NCBI RefSeq assembly: GCF_004004555.2
Contig: NZ_SACP01000006.1
Span: 159,083-223,082, forward strand
DNA length: 64,000 bases
Origin: Methylobacterium oryzihabitans
Lineage (GTDB): Bacteria; Pseudomonadota; Alphaproteobacteria; Rhizobiales; Beijerinckiaceae
Direction: 5' to 3'
Positions 17,750 to 27,590 of the stretch are shown piece after piece. The notes below the pieces were generated by a model that was not told where the DNA came from, made no database searches, and saw nothing but the letters and a program-made list of their open reading frames with translations. Both the position numbers and the translations under genes were made by a program. Each line of letters begins with the position of its first letter. Within the stretch, counting starts at the first letter, position 1.

Positions 17750-17778
17750 ACCATAGTTTCGCCCATCTTGGGAGTCAA
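17750..17778 (-). promoter_or_regulatory. Probable promoter of the atp Fo operon
   Basis: On the minus strand TTGACT (17773-17778) and TATGGT (17750-17755) are separated by exactly 17 bases, close to the housekeeping sigma consensus. The -10 lies about 60 bases before the atpI start, with no competing gene between. Confidence 0.75.
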
Positions 17779-17889
17779 GGCGACCCCGGGTTCCGCTAAG
17801 TTGCTGGCGAAATTGGATATTTAGCCGTTTCGCGCCGCCCGCCCCCGCGCGGCCGGCGGCTCCGGGCGATCCTGCCCGCCGGACGCGAC

Positions 17890-17927
17890 GAGGCTCCCGG
17901 AGCCGGCGGCGCGGCGACGGGAGCCTC
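17890..17927 (-). terminator. Hairpin downstream of the DsbA-like gene
   Basis: A perfect 10-bp inverted repeat GAGGCTCCCG/CGGGAGCCTC (17890-17899 and 17918-17927) with an 18-base loop lies 22 bases beyond the stop of the DsbA-like gene. It lacks a T tract, so it may be a 3'-end stabiliser or a weak terminator. Confidence 0.4.
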
Positions 17928-17949
17928 GGGGAGCTGGAGCGGACCGGGA

Positions 17950-18594
17950 CTACGCGCCGACGATCGGCTTGATGACCTTCTCCAGGCCGTCGATCGTCAT
18001 CTCGCCGGAATACTTTTGGCCATTGATGAAGAAGGTCGGGGTGGCGTTGACCTTGTAGGTCGTCATCGCCCGCTCCTTCACGGTGTTGACGCCGTCGTAG
18101 AGCTTCTGGTCCTTGAGCACCGCCTCGAACCGCTCCTTCGAGAAGCCGGCCTGCCGCATCATCTGCTCGAGGGCATCGAGGGGCTTGGGCACGAAGGCCC
18201 AGTTCGCCTGCTGGTCGAACAGCATGTCGGTGATCGGGTAGTAGCGCGCGCCGTCGTCGGAGCGGGCCAGCATGAAGGCGGCGGTGGCGAGCGGGTCGAG
18301 GGGGAACTCGCGCAGGGTGAACCGCACCTTGCCGGTGTCGATCCAGCGCGACTTCAGCGCCGGCCAGGTGGTCTTGTGGAAGGCTGCGCAGTGCGAGCAG
18401 GTCATCGAGGCGTACTCGATGATCGTCACCTTGGCGTCGGCCGGGCCGAGCCAGGCGTCGCCGAGGGGGCCGGGCTGCATCAGCCCCTCGACGGAGGGGC
18501 CCTGGGCCAGGGCCGGAACCGTGAGACCGGGCAGGAGCAGGCCCGCCGCGGCCGCCGCGCCGCCGAGTGTCAGTGCATCGCGCCGGGTCATCAT
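17950..18594 (-). CDS. Periplasmic DsbA-family thiol oxidoreductase
   Basis: The 214-residue product has a twin-arginine-like signal (MTRRDALTLGG, then a hydrophobic stretch ending near ALA-QG), so export by Tat is plausible. The thioredoxin-fold active site is C66-S-H-C69, and the cis-proline loop is ATPTFFINGQ. The family forms or isomerises disulfides in exported proteins; the short helical insert fits the BdbD/ScsC-like DsbA group. It is followed on the same strand, beyond a gap, by the atp operon, and the DciA gene lies upstream. The smc gene often found next to it is absent here. Confidence 0.9.
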   Translation of the reverse strand: MMTRRDALTLGGAAAAAGLLLPGLTVPALAQGPSVEGLMQPGPLGDAWLGPADAKVTIIEYASMTCSHCAAFHKTTWPALKSRWIDTGKVRFTLREFPLDPLATAAFMLARSDDGARYYPITDMLFDQQANWAFVPKPLDALEQMMRQAGFSKERFEAVLKDQKLYDGVNTVKERAMTTYKVNATPTFFINGQKYSGEMTIDGLEKVIKPIVGA

Positions 18595-18710
18595 GGGGCG
18601 TCCTCCGCTCTGGGCTTCATCCGATGACGCCTGCGGTAGAATCCCGGCCGCCTCGTGGCAAGCCGACGCCCCGCCGCGGGCTCAAGCGGTCGGTCGTAAG
18701 CCGGCTCCGC

Positions 18711-19199
18711 TCACGCCCCGCGCCGGGCGCTCAGCACCGCGATCCCGAGCCGGTCGAGGGCGTCGCGCAACCCGTCCTCGCCGACGCGGGAGACCGCGAG
18801 CGCCACCTCGCCCCGCCGCAGCGGGTCGAGGGGCGGCGGCGCGGGCTTGCGCGGCCCCGGCCGGGCGATGCGGTCCTGGCGCAGGCTGATCCTGCCGACG
18901 CAGGCCCAGCCGTAATGGCGGTTGATGCGCTCGATCACCTGCGGGGCGAGGTGCTGCAACTCGAGCGCGAAGGCGCCGTCGACCCGCACGATCAGGGTGC
19001 CGGGGGCGGGCCGGCCGCGCTCCTGGGTCGCGCGCCGGCGCGGCCAGTCGAGCTTCTCCGGCTGGCAGGCCCGGGCGAGTCGCTCGCCGACGATGTCGGG
19101 CCACGACGCGATGATGTCGGTCGAGGCGAAGCCCTGCGCGGCGAAGACCGGGCCGAGGGACCGCTCGATGAGTTCGCTGAGGGGCTTGACCCGCGCCAT
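18711..19199 (-). CDS. DUF721 protein, DciA-type helicase-loader family
   Basis: The 162-residue product begins MARVKPLSELIERSLGPVFA and contains the DUF721 core (IIASWPDIVGERLARACQPE, then LIVRVDGAFALELQHL). In bacteria without DnaC this family includes DciA, which helps load the DnaB helicase. Activity here is inferred from family and from the usual alphaproteobacterial mutY-DUF721-dsbA order. The ATG at 19199 is preferred over a start 24 codons upstream. It is divergent from mutY with about 100 bases between. Confidence 0.85.
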   Translation of the reverse strand: MARVKPLSELIERSLGPVFAAQGFASTDIIASWPDIVGERLARACQPEKLDWPRRRATQERGRPAPGTLIVRVDGAFALELQHLAPQVIERINRHYGWACVGRISLRQDRIARPGPRKPAPPPLDPLRRGEVALAVSRVGEDGLRDALDRLGIAVLSARRGA

Positions 19200-19301
19200 C
19201 GTCTCCACGCCGCCACGCTGCCGGCGCCTCGTGGCGCCTCGCCGGAAAATCCCCGGCGGGGCCGCTCCCAAGGCCGGCGAAAACCAAGTAATCGGGCCGC
19301 C

Positions 19302-20537
19302 ATGGTAGCGCCCGAACCGCCACGCTCAAAGCCCGAGGCGGCCGATCTCCTCGACTGGTACGACCGTCACCGCCGGGTGTTGCCCTGGCGCGCGCTGCCC
19401 GGCGTCGCGCCCGACCCGTACCGGGTCTGGCTGTCGGAGGTGATGCTCCAGCAGACCACCGTCGCGGCGGTGAAGCCGTACTTCGAAAAGTTCCTCGCCC
19501 GGTTCCCGACCGTCGCCGACCTCGCGGCGGCGCCCGAGGAGGCGGTGATGAGCGCCTGGGCCGGCCTCGGCTACTATTCCCGCGCCCGAAACCTGCACGC
19601 CTGCGCCCGTGCGGTGGCGGCGGCCGGGGGCTTCCCCGACACCGTCGAGGGCCTGCGCCGGCTGCCGGGCATCGGCGCCTACACGGCCGGCGCGATCGCG
19701 GCGATCGCCTTCGACCGGCCGGCGGCGGCGGTGGACGGCAACGTCGAGCGGGTGGTGTCGCGCCTGTTCGCGATCGAGACCCCGATCCCCGCCGCCCGGC
19801 CCGAGATCCGCCGCCTCGCCGAGACGCTGGTGCCGCGCGAGCGCCCGGGCGACTTCGCGCAAGCCGTGATGGATCTCGGCGCCACCCTGTGCACCCCGAA
19901 GCGCCCGGCCTGCGCCCTGTGCCCGTGGATGCGGCCGTGCCGCGCCCGGGCCGAGGGGTTGCAGGAGACGTTTCCGCGCAAGGTGAAGAAGGTGCCGGGC
20001 CAGTTGCGCCGCGGCGCCGCCTTCGTGGCGGTGCGGGCCGGCGACGGGGCGGTCTTGCTGCGCACCCGCCCGCCCGAGGGGCTGCTCGGCTCGATGGCCG
20101 AGCCGCCGACGAGCCCGTGGCTGCCCGATTACGACCCGGCCCGCGCCCTCCTCGACGCGCCCCTCGACGCGCGCTGGAAGCGCCTGCCCGGCATCGTGCG
20201 CCACGTCTTCACCCACTTCCCCCTCGAACTCACGGTGTTTCACGCCCGCGTCGCCGCCGGCACGCCGGCGCCCGAGGGCATGCGGTTCACCCCGGCCGCC
20301 GACCTCGCCGCCGAGCCGCTGCCCGGCGCGATGAAGAAGGTGCTGGCCCACGCCCTCGACACGCGGCTCGCCGCGGCGGCGCCGGCCGCCCCCGAGCCGC
20401 CGCCCGACCTCGCGACCCCGGCCCCCGCCGAGCCGCCGCCCCGGCGCGCGCCGGTCCCGAAGGTGCTGTCGCGCCGCCCGGCCGCCGCGGCGCCGGTGGT
20501 CAAGACCACCGGGCGCGGGCGGCCGAAGGGGCGGTGA
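19302..20537 (+). CDS. mutY: A/G-specific adenine glycosylase MutY
   Basis: MutY removes adenine mispaired with 8-oxoguanine. The 411-residue product has the catalytic glutamate region SEVMLQQTTVAAV and the HhH motif LPGIGAYTAGAIAAIAFD. It also has the catalytic aspartate in AVDGNVERV and the 4Fe-4S cluster loop C-x6-C-x2-C-x5-C (CTPKRPACALCPWMRPC). A NUDIX-like C-terminal domain recognises 8-oxoG. The last 55 residues are a Pro/Ala-rich tail beyond the usual family end. The ATG at 19302 follows directly on the conserved start. Confidence 0.96.
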   Translation: MVAPEPPRSKPEAADLLDWYDRHRRVLPWRALPGVAPDPYRVWLSEVMLQQTTVAAVKPYFEKFLARFPTVADLAAAPEEAVMSAWAGLGYYSRARNLHACARAVAAAGGFPDTVEGLRRLPGIGAYTAGAIAAIAFDRPAAAVDGNVERVVSRLFAIETPIPAARPEIRRLAETLVPRERPGDFAQAVMDLGATLCTPKRPACALCPWMRPCRARAEGLQETFPRKVKKVPGQLRRGAAFVAVRAGDGAVLLRTRPPEGLLGSMAEPPTSPWLPDYDPARALLDAPLDARWKRLPGIVRHVFTHFPLELTVFHARVAAGTPAPEGMRFTPAADLAAEPLPGAMKKVLAHALDTRLAAAAPAAPEPPPDLATPAPAEPPPRRAPVPKVLSRRPAAAAPVVKTTGRGRPKGR

Positions 20538-20630
20538 GCGTGAAGAGGCGGCCGGCCGTAGCGCGTGCGACCGTCACGGACATCGGAGCGAGGCCGAGCG
20601 GTGTGGCCCGTGCAGAGGATCGGCATCGGC

Positions 20631-20807
20631 ATGACCACGAAGCCATTCCGCGCCGTGCGCGACGAGGATGCGAAGCGTCTCGATCTCGTTCGCGCCCGCA
20701 TCCGCCGCTCGCTGGACGATCCCCGTCCCGCGCTCAGCCTCGATGAGGTCGAGAGGAACTTGACGGTCCTGTTCGCCGCGGCTCGGACCGAACGTGGCCG
20801 TGCGTAG
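20631..20807 (+). CDS. Small protein resembling the core of a type II antitoxin
   Basis: The 58-residue product (MTTKPFRAVRDEDAKRLDL...) contains RIRRSLDDPRPALSLDEVE, similar in style to the C-terminal toxin-binding part of ParD/RelB-type antitoxins. No toxin frame follows: the next 60 bases are non-coding and then ccrM ends on the opposite strand. It could be an orphan antitoxin or the remnant of a lost pair. The ATG at 20631 is chosen; the frame is open a further 22 codons upstream. Confidence 0.5.
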   Translation: MTTKPFRAVRDEDAKRLDLVRARIRRSLDDPRPALSLDEVERNLTVLFAAARTERGRA

Positions 20808-20869
20808 CCTGCGTATCGCGATCGAGCCCGGAGGGTCGGTGCCATCTTATATGGCGGCCACGCCCCGCC

Positions 20870-22498
<1,629 letters not shown>

Positions 22499-22873
22499 AT
22501 GATTGGCACGAAGTCTGTGCGCCGGTCGGTTGCGGTGGGTCTCGGGTGCGGTCTGGCTCTGGCCGGGACGCTCGATTTCGGTGACGTGTCCGCGGCGCAC
22601 GCCCAGGACGGCCGGGCCTCCTGGTATGCATCCGGCTCACGCACGGCCAATGGCGAGCGCTTCAATCCGAACGGTCTCACCGCCGCCCACCGCAGCCTGC
22701 CCTTCGGCACCCGGGTGCGGGTCGTGAACCAGACCAACGGACGCGCCGTCGTCGTGCGCATCAACGATCGCGGACCCTTCGCCCATGGCCGCATCATCGA
22801 CCTCAGCCGCGGTTCCGCCCGCGCCATCGGCATGAGCGGGATCAGCCGCGTCGCCCTGACCGTGGTCGAGTAG
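22499..22873 (+). CDS. RlpA-like septal ring lipoprotein-family protein
   Basis: The 124-residue product has a signal peptide ([15 protein letters not shown]... cleaved near AHA-QDG) and a single double-psi beta-barrel domain of the RlpA type. Diagnostic motifs are [35 protein letters not shown] and [14 protein letters not shown]. RlpA proteins cleave denuded glycan strands or act structurally at the septum. This one lacks both a lipobox and a SPOR domain, so it is a minimal secreted form. I start at the ATG at 22499; an ATG at 22481 is also possible. Confidence 0.88.
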   Translation: MIGTKSVRRSVAVGLGCGLALAGTLDFGDVSAAHAQDGRASWYASGSRTANGERFNPNGLTAAHRSLPFGTRVRVVNQTNGRAVVVRINDRGPFAHGRIIDLSRGSARAIGMSGISRVALTVVE

Positions 22874-22989
22874 GGTCCGTCCACCGCGGAAAGTCGGCCC
22901 GCGACACTTCCGCCTCGCCATCGCGCTGATTAGGTAACCCGACGCGCGCCCGCCGATCCGCGCGGGGACCGCAGGGAGTCTCGGAAGCG

Positions 22990-23304
22990 ATGGTGAAGCC
23001 CCTGGTCGTCGTGATTCCCCACCAGCTCGGCCGGGCCGAGGCGCGCCGTCGCCTCGAGACCGGCCTCGGCTCGGCCCAGGAGCTGCTCGGCAAGGCCGGC
23101 ATCCGCATGGCGGAGGCGACGTGGCAGGGCGACCAGCTCAACTTCCTCGTCGGCGCCATGAACCAGAACGTCGACGGCCAGATCGACGTCGACGAGGATT
23201 CGGTCCGCGTCGAGGTGCGGATGCCGATGCTGCTGTCGCTGTTCGCCGGCAAGGTGCGGGCGCTGATCGACACCAACGGCACCAAGCTCCTGACGAAGAA
23301 GTAG
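22990..23304 (+). CDS. Polyhydroxyalkanoic acid system family protein
   Basis: The 104-residue product matches the small proteins associated with polyhydroxyalkanoate granules (VVIPHQLGRAEARRRLETGL at the start, and NQNVDGQIDVDEDSVRVEV). The family is often listed as putative PHA regulatory or granule-region proteins, and a biochemical function has not been fixed. No pha synthesis gene is in the window. It has no signal peptide or membrane helix. Confidence 0.8.
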   Translation: MVKPLVVVIPHQLGRAEARRRLETGLGSAQELLGKAGIRMAEATWQGDQLNFLVGAMNQNVDGQIDVDEDSVRVEVRMPMLLSLFAGKVRALIDTNGTKLLTKK

Positions 23305-23355
23305 GAACCGCATCCGTCGGGCCCGGTTACGGTGGGACACGCGAGAGGTGTCCCC

Positions 23356-23559
23356 ATGTCCAATCCAGGCCCGGTTCCGGACCAGCCCTACGACCCGGTC
23401 CCGCCGGTGCAGCCGCCCGAGCCCCCGACCGGCCCGGCGGACGTGCCGAGCGAGGCCCCCGGCGAGCGTCCGGTCGAGATCCCGGTCAACGATCCCGGCC
23501 AGTCGCCGGCGATCACCCCCGACCCGTCGCCGACGGGCCCGGCCAACCCGACGATGTAG
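23356..23559 (+). CDS. Small proline-rich protein, function unknown
   Basis: The product has 67 residues, about one third proline (PYDPVPPVQPPEPPTG), ending GPANPTM, with no cysteine, membrane helix or signal peptide. Similar short Pro-rich frames occur in Methylobacterium genomes, which is the main reason to keep it. The composition alone could be produced by GC-rich non-coding sequence, so it may not be real. The ATG at 23356 follows AGAGGTG. Confidence 0.5.
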   Translation: MSNPGPVPDQPYDPVPPVQPPEPPTGPADVPSEAPGERPVEIPVNDPGQSPAITPDPSPTGPANPTM

Positions 23560-23573
23560 CGGCGATGCGGGGT

Positions 23574-23599
23574 CCGGGCGGGTTTTGCGTCCCGCCCGG
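23574..23599. terminator. Symmetric hairpin between the Pro-rich ORF and the ABC-F gene
   Basis: A perfect 9-bp stem CCGGGCGGG/CCCGCCCGG with an 8-base loop TTTTGCGT lies 14 bases after the Pro-rich stop and 21 bases before the ABC-F start. There is no T tract on either side, so termination is uncertain. It could equally affect the ABC-F leader. Confidence 0.35.
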
Positions 23600-23620
23600 G
23601 GCCTGCCATAAGCCGGCCCC

Positions 23621-25438
23621 ATGGCCGCTCCCCCGCTCCTCACCCTGCAAGACGTCGCCCTCACCTTCGGCGGCACCCCCCTGATCGTCGGGGCCGACCT
23701 CGCCATCGCCCCCGGCGATCGGACCTGCCTCGTCGGCCGCAACGGCTCGGGCAAGTCGACGCTGCTGCGCATCGCCGCCGGCCTCGTCGAGCCCGACCGC
23801 GGCCGCCGCTTCGTCCAGCCCGGCGCCACGATCCGCTATCTCGCCCAGGAACCCGACTTCTCCGGCCACGCCACCGCCCTGTCCTTCGTCGAGGCCGGCC
23901 TCGGCCCGGGCGACGACGCCTACCGGGCGCGCTACCTGCTGGAGAGTCTCGGGCTGACCGGCGACGAGGACCCGGCCCGGATGTCGGGCGGCGAGTCGCG
24001 CCGGGCCGCCCTGGCCCAGGCGCTCGCGCCGGAGCCCGACATCCTCCTGCTCGACGAGCCGACCAACCATCTCGACCTGCCGGCGATCGAGTGGCTGGAG
24101 GCCGAGCTGAAGGGCAGCCGCGCCGCCCTGGTCCTCATCAGCCACGACCGCCGCTTCCTCCAGGCTTTGTCGCGGGCGACCGTGTGGCTCGACCGCGGCG
24201 TCACCCGCCGGATCGAGCAGGGCTTCTCCGCCTTCGAGGGCTGGCGCGACGCGTTCTTCGAGGAGGAGGAGCGCGACCGCCACAAGCTCGACCGCAAGAT
24301 CGCCGCCGAGGAGGACTGGCTGCGCTACGGCGTCACTGCCCGGCGCAAGCGCAACGTCAAGCGGCTGGCCGGGCTGCACGACCTGCGCCGCCAGCGCAAG
24401 GAGCATCGCGGCCCGGTCGGCAGCGTCAGCCTGTCTTCGGGCGAGGCCGACGCGTCCGGCACCCTCGTGGTCGAGGCCCGCGACGCCGCCAAGAGCTACG
24501 ACGAGCGCCCGATCGTGCGCGACCTGTCCCTGCGCATCGCCCGCGGCGACCGCCTCGGCATCGTCGGCGCCAACGGCGCCGGCAAGACCACCCTGGTCAA
24601 CCTGCTCACCGGCCGGCTCGCGCCCGATTCGGGCGAGATCCGGCTGGGCGCCAACGTCACCCTCAACCTCATCGACCAGCGCCGGGCCGACCTCGACCCC
24701 GCGCAGACCGTGGCCGACGTGCTCACCGGCGGCGGCAGCGACAGCGTCACGGTCGGCGGCCAGAGCCGCCACGTCGTCGGCTACATGAAGGACTTCCTGT
24801 TCGCCCCCGAGCAGGCGCGCACGCCGGTCGGGGTGCTGTCGGGCGGCGAGCGCAACCGCCTGCTGATCGCCCGCGCGCTCGCCCGCCCGGCCAACCTCCT
24901 GGTGCTCGACGAGCCGACCAACGACCTCGACCTCGAAACCCTCGACCTGCTCCAGGAGATGCTCGGCGAGTCCTCCGCGACCCTGATCCTGGTGAGCCAC
25001 GACCGCGACTTCCTCGACCGGGTGGTCGACACCGTCCTGATCGCGGAAGGGGAGGGGCGCTGGACCGCCTTCGCCGGCGGCTACAGCGACATGGTCGCCC
25101 AGCGCGGCGCCGGGGTGCAGGCCCGCACGGTCGCGGGCGCGCCCAGGCCGGAGCCGCGCCAGGGCGCGAAGCCCCCGCGCCGCGAGGACGCCGCCCCGCG
25201 GCGCAAGCTCGGCTTCCAGGAGCAGCACGAGCTGAAGACACTGCCGGGCCGGATCGACACCCTCTCGGCCAACGCCGCCAAGCTGCGCGCCGCCCTCGAC
25301 GACCCCGGCCTCTACGCCCGCGATCCCGCTCGCTTCGCCAAGGTCTCGACCACGCTGGCGACGACCGAGGCCGACCTCGCCGCGGCCGAGGAGCGCTGGC
25401 TGACCCTCGAGATGCTGCGCGAGGAACTCGGCGGCTGA
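23621..25438 (+). CDS. ABC-F family ATP-binding protein (Uup-like)
   Basis: This 605-residue soluble protein has two ABC ATPase domains and no membrane segments. The Walker A motifs are GRNGSGKST and GANGAGKTT, the signatures MSGGESRR and LSGGERNR, and the Walker B motifs LLLDEPTNHLD and LVLDEPTNDLD. The linker and a C-terminal coiled-coil (from PRRKLGFQEQHELKTL) fit the Uup subgroup. ABC-F proteins act on the ribosome, and Uup also influences transposon excision and stalled translation. The gene appears monocistronic. Confidence 0.92.
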   Translation: MAAPPLLTLQDVALTFGGTPLIVGADLAIAPGDRTCLVGRNGSGKSTLLRIAAGLVEPDRGRRFVQPGATIRYLAQEPDFSGHATALSFVEAGLGPGDDAYRARYLLESLGLTGDEDPARMSGGESRRAALAQALAPEPDILLLDEPTNHLDLPAIEWLEAELKGSRAALVLISHDRRFLQALSRATVWLDRGVTRRIEQGFSAFEGWRDAFFEEEERDRHKLDRKIAAEEDWLRYGVTARRKRNVKRLAGLHDLRRQRKEHRGPVGSVSLSSGEADASGTLVVEARDAAKSYDERPIVRDLSLRIARGDRLGIVGANGAGKTTLVNLLTGRLAPDSGEIRLGANVTLNLIDQRRADLDPAQTVADVLTGGGSDSVTVGGQSRHVVGYMKDFLFAPEQARTPVGVLSGGERNRLLIARALARPANLLVLDEPTNDLDLETLDLLQEMLGESSATLILVSHDRDFLDRVVDTVLIAEGEGRWTAFAGGYSDMVAQRGAGVQARTVAGAPRPEPRQGAKPPRREDAAPRRKLGFQEQHELKTLPGRIDTLSANAAKLRAALDDPGLYARDPARFAKVSTTLATTEADLAAAEERWLTLEMLREELGG

Positions 25439-25805
25439 GGCGCGCCGGCCGGCGGCGGTTCGAGCGCCGCATCGCGGCGGCCCACGACTTGCGCCGGCGG
25501 CCCCGTGGACGACGTCCGATCCACAAATCGCCAGCATCCGCAGGGTCAAGACTTCGTTGCCCGGTTGCAACAATCCTATCCAAAGCCTTGCGGTGGGCCC
25601 CCGACTCCGCTGATCGATGTTGATCGACCGGCCCGCCTCGCACATGGTGTCTCTGCACCGGGGACAACCCGGAGGCGGTTCGGCCGATACCCGAAAATCG
25701 GGACGTCCGGACCGGAGGGGATAAGACTGGCGTGGTTCACGGTCCGCGAGGATCGCCGAGGCGCAGCCGATCACCCCAAAGGGTCTCGAAACTTTGGAGG
25801 TCTCG
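25439..25805. other. Long leader region upstream of the porin gene
   Basis: This stretch of 367 bases has no convincing coding frame. It should carry the promoter and 5' untranslated region of the porin gene, which must be strongly expressed. A good ribosome site (GGAGG at 25797-25801) precedes the ATG. No clear -35/-10 pair could be fixed by eye. Confidence 0.55.
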
Positions 25806-27440
25806 ATGAAGCTCGTGAAGAGCCTTCTGCTGGGTTCGGCTGCCGGCCTGACCGTGGTGGCAGGGGCGAATGCTGCCGATCTGCCGATCAAGAAGGCGGC
25901 TCCTGTTGAGTACGTGCGTGTCTGCTCGGCCTATGGGGCCGGCTTCTTCTACATTCCCGGCACCGACACCTGCCTGCGCGTCTCCGGCCGCGCCCGGTTC
26001 GAAGCCACCTATTCCCAGGGCTACACCCGCAACGCCAACAGCGGCGACCTGATGGGTTACCGCGGCCTCGGCCGCCTCAACCTCGATGCCCGCACGCAGA
26101 CCGCCTACGGCACCCTGCGCGCCTTCGTCCGCTTCGAGCTCGCCTCCCGCACCGGCGCCTACCTCAAGTCGGGTACGCAGGAGCGCAACGGCAACGCCTT
26201 CTCGGCGACCGGCGTCGACACCTTCAACCGCGTGCAGCAATACGTGAACGTCGACAAGGCGTTCATCCAGTTCGCCGGCCTCACCGCCGGTCGTGCGGCG
26301 TCGTTCTACGACTTCTACGCCCACGACTTCGAGATGATCGGCACCTCGCTGGGTTCCGACGTCGCCTCGACCAACCTGCTCGCCTACACCGCCACCTTCG
26401 GCAACGGTTTCTCGGCCACGCTGTCGGTCGAAGATCCGAACTTCCGCAAGAACCCGCTGTTCGGCACCGCGGTGGCTGGTAACCTCGCCAGCCAGTTCAT
26501 CGTGTTCGGCAACAACGGCAACCTCAGCCCGGTCCTGGCCACCAACCCGGCCGGCGCCGTGGTCGGCGAGGCTTTCTACGACCTGCGCCAGACCTCGCGC
26601 ATGCCCGACTTCGTCGGCGTCCTGCGCTACGACTCGGCCTGGGGCTCGGCCCAGCTGTCGGCCGCCGTCCACGAGCTGAACGCCGGCAACGCCGCGTCGG
26701 TCCTCGGCTTCAACGGTGTCGCGCTGCCGGCCGGTTCGGCGATCGCGCCGCGGGTGAACTCGGAGTACGGCTGGGCCGTGCAGGCCGGCGTGAAGATCAA
26801 CATGCCGTTCATCGCCCCGGGCGACACCCTGTACCTGCAGGGCTCGTACGGCGAGGGCGCCCAGCTCTACACTGGCTACTCCCAGTACATCGGCACCTAC
26901 ACCGCCAGCGCCGGCAACGCGCCGGGTGCGGCCTTCGGCACCTTCTTCACCGACGCGGCGGTCAACCCGCTGACCGGCAAGATGGAGCTGTCGACCAGCT
27001 GGACGGTGGTCGGTTCGTACCTGCACTACTGGACGCCCGAGTGGCGCTCGGCGATCATCGGCAGCTACGGCGAGATGTCGTTCGGCTCGACCTCGCGCAA
27101 CCTGCTGGGCGGCCTGAACTTCAACGGCCTCGGCAACCCGGTCAACAGCAACGCCTCGTTCCTGTTCAGCCCGGCCCTGCGCGACACCAGCCAGATCGTC
27201 GCCGGCGCGAGCCTGATCTGGTCGCCGGTGAAGGACCTCGATATCGGCGTCGAGGGTCTCTACAACCGCGTCGACATCAAGAACGGTCGCGTGTTCGACG
27301 CCAACAAGGGCGCCACGGCGGCTCTGGCGGCCGGCGTGAACGCCAACGGCCAACCGGTCACGGCGGCCGGTGCGGTGCTCGCCACCACCAACTACGCGGA
27401 CACGTTCCAGGTCCGTATGCGCGTGCAGCGCGACTTCTAA
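25806..27440 (+). CDS. Major outer-membrane porin (Omp2/Porin_2 family)
   Basis: The 544-residue product is a general diffusion porin of the Hyphomicrobiales Omp2 type. It has a signal peptide (SLLLGSAAGLTVVAGANA, cleaved before ADLPIKK) and the hallmark PVEYVRVCSAYGAGFFYIPG. The cysteine pair VCSAYG...TDTCLRV and many amphipathic strands follow, ending in RMRVQRDF with a terminal aromatic residue. Codon choice is strongly biased and more uniform than in neighbouring genes, as for a highly expressed gene. I start at 25806; the ATG at 25794 is less well placed relative to GGAGG. A strong terminator follows. Confidence 0.94.
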   Translation: MKLVKSLLLGSAAGLTVVAGANAADLPIKKAAPVEYVRVCSAYGAGFFYIPGTDTCLRVSGRARFEATYSQGYTRNANSGDLMGYRGLGRLNLDARTQTAYGTLRAFVRFELASRTGAYLKSGTQERNGNAFSATGVDTFNRVQQYVNVDKAFIQFAGLTAGRAASFYDFYAHDFEMIGTSLGSDVASTNLLAYTATFGNGFSATLSVEDPNFRKNPLFGTAVAGNLASQFIVFGNNGNLSPVLATNPAGAVVGEAFYDLRQTSRMPDFVGVLRYDSAWGSAQLSAAVHELNAGNAASVLGFNGVALPAGSAIAPRVNSEYGWAVQAGVKINMPFIAPGDTLYLQGSYGEGAQLYTGYSQYIGTYTASAGNAPGAAFGTFFTDAAVNPLTGKMELSTSWTVVGSYLHYWTPEWRSAIIGSYGEMSFGSTSRNLLGGLNFNGLGNPVNSNASFLFSPALRDTSQIVAGASLIWSPVKDLDIGVEGLYNRVDIKNGRVFDANKGATAALAAGVNANGQPVTAAGAVLATTNYADTFQVRMRVQRDF

Positions 27441-27466
27441 GTCGCTTGCCATCGCGCGCCTGAACG

Positions 27467-27494
27467 GGGCCCCGGCATCGCCGGGGCCCTTTTT
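27467..27494 (+). terminator. Rho-independent terminator of the porin gene
   Basis: A perfect 10-bp GC stem GGGCCCCGGC/GCCGGGGCCC (27467-27476 and 27480-27489) with loop ATC is followed by TTTTT. It lies 27 bases after the porin stop codon. Confidence 0.93.
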
Positions 27495-27590
27495 GCTGTC
27501 GGGGGCCTCGCCGGACGCCGCCTGCCATGAGGATGCCGGAAACGGCACGATGATCGTTCCGTCGGGCCGGAGGGCGGCCGGGAGGTGGCG

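Noticed and set aside
18567..19301. Upstream extension of the mutY frame
   Set aside because: The extra 245 codons run antisense through the DUF721 gene. MutY conservation begins at 19302.
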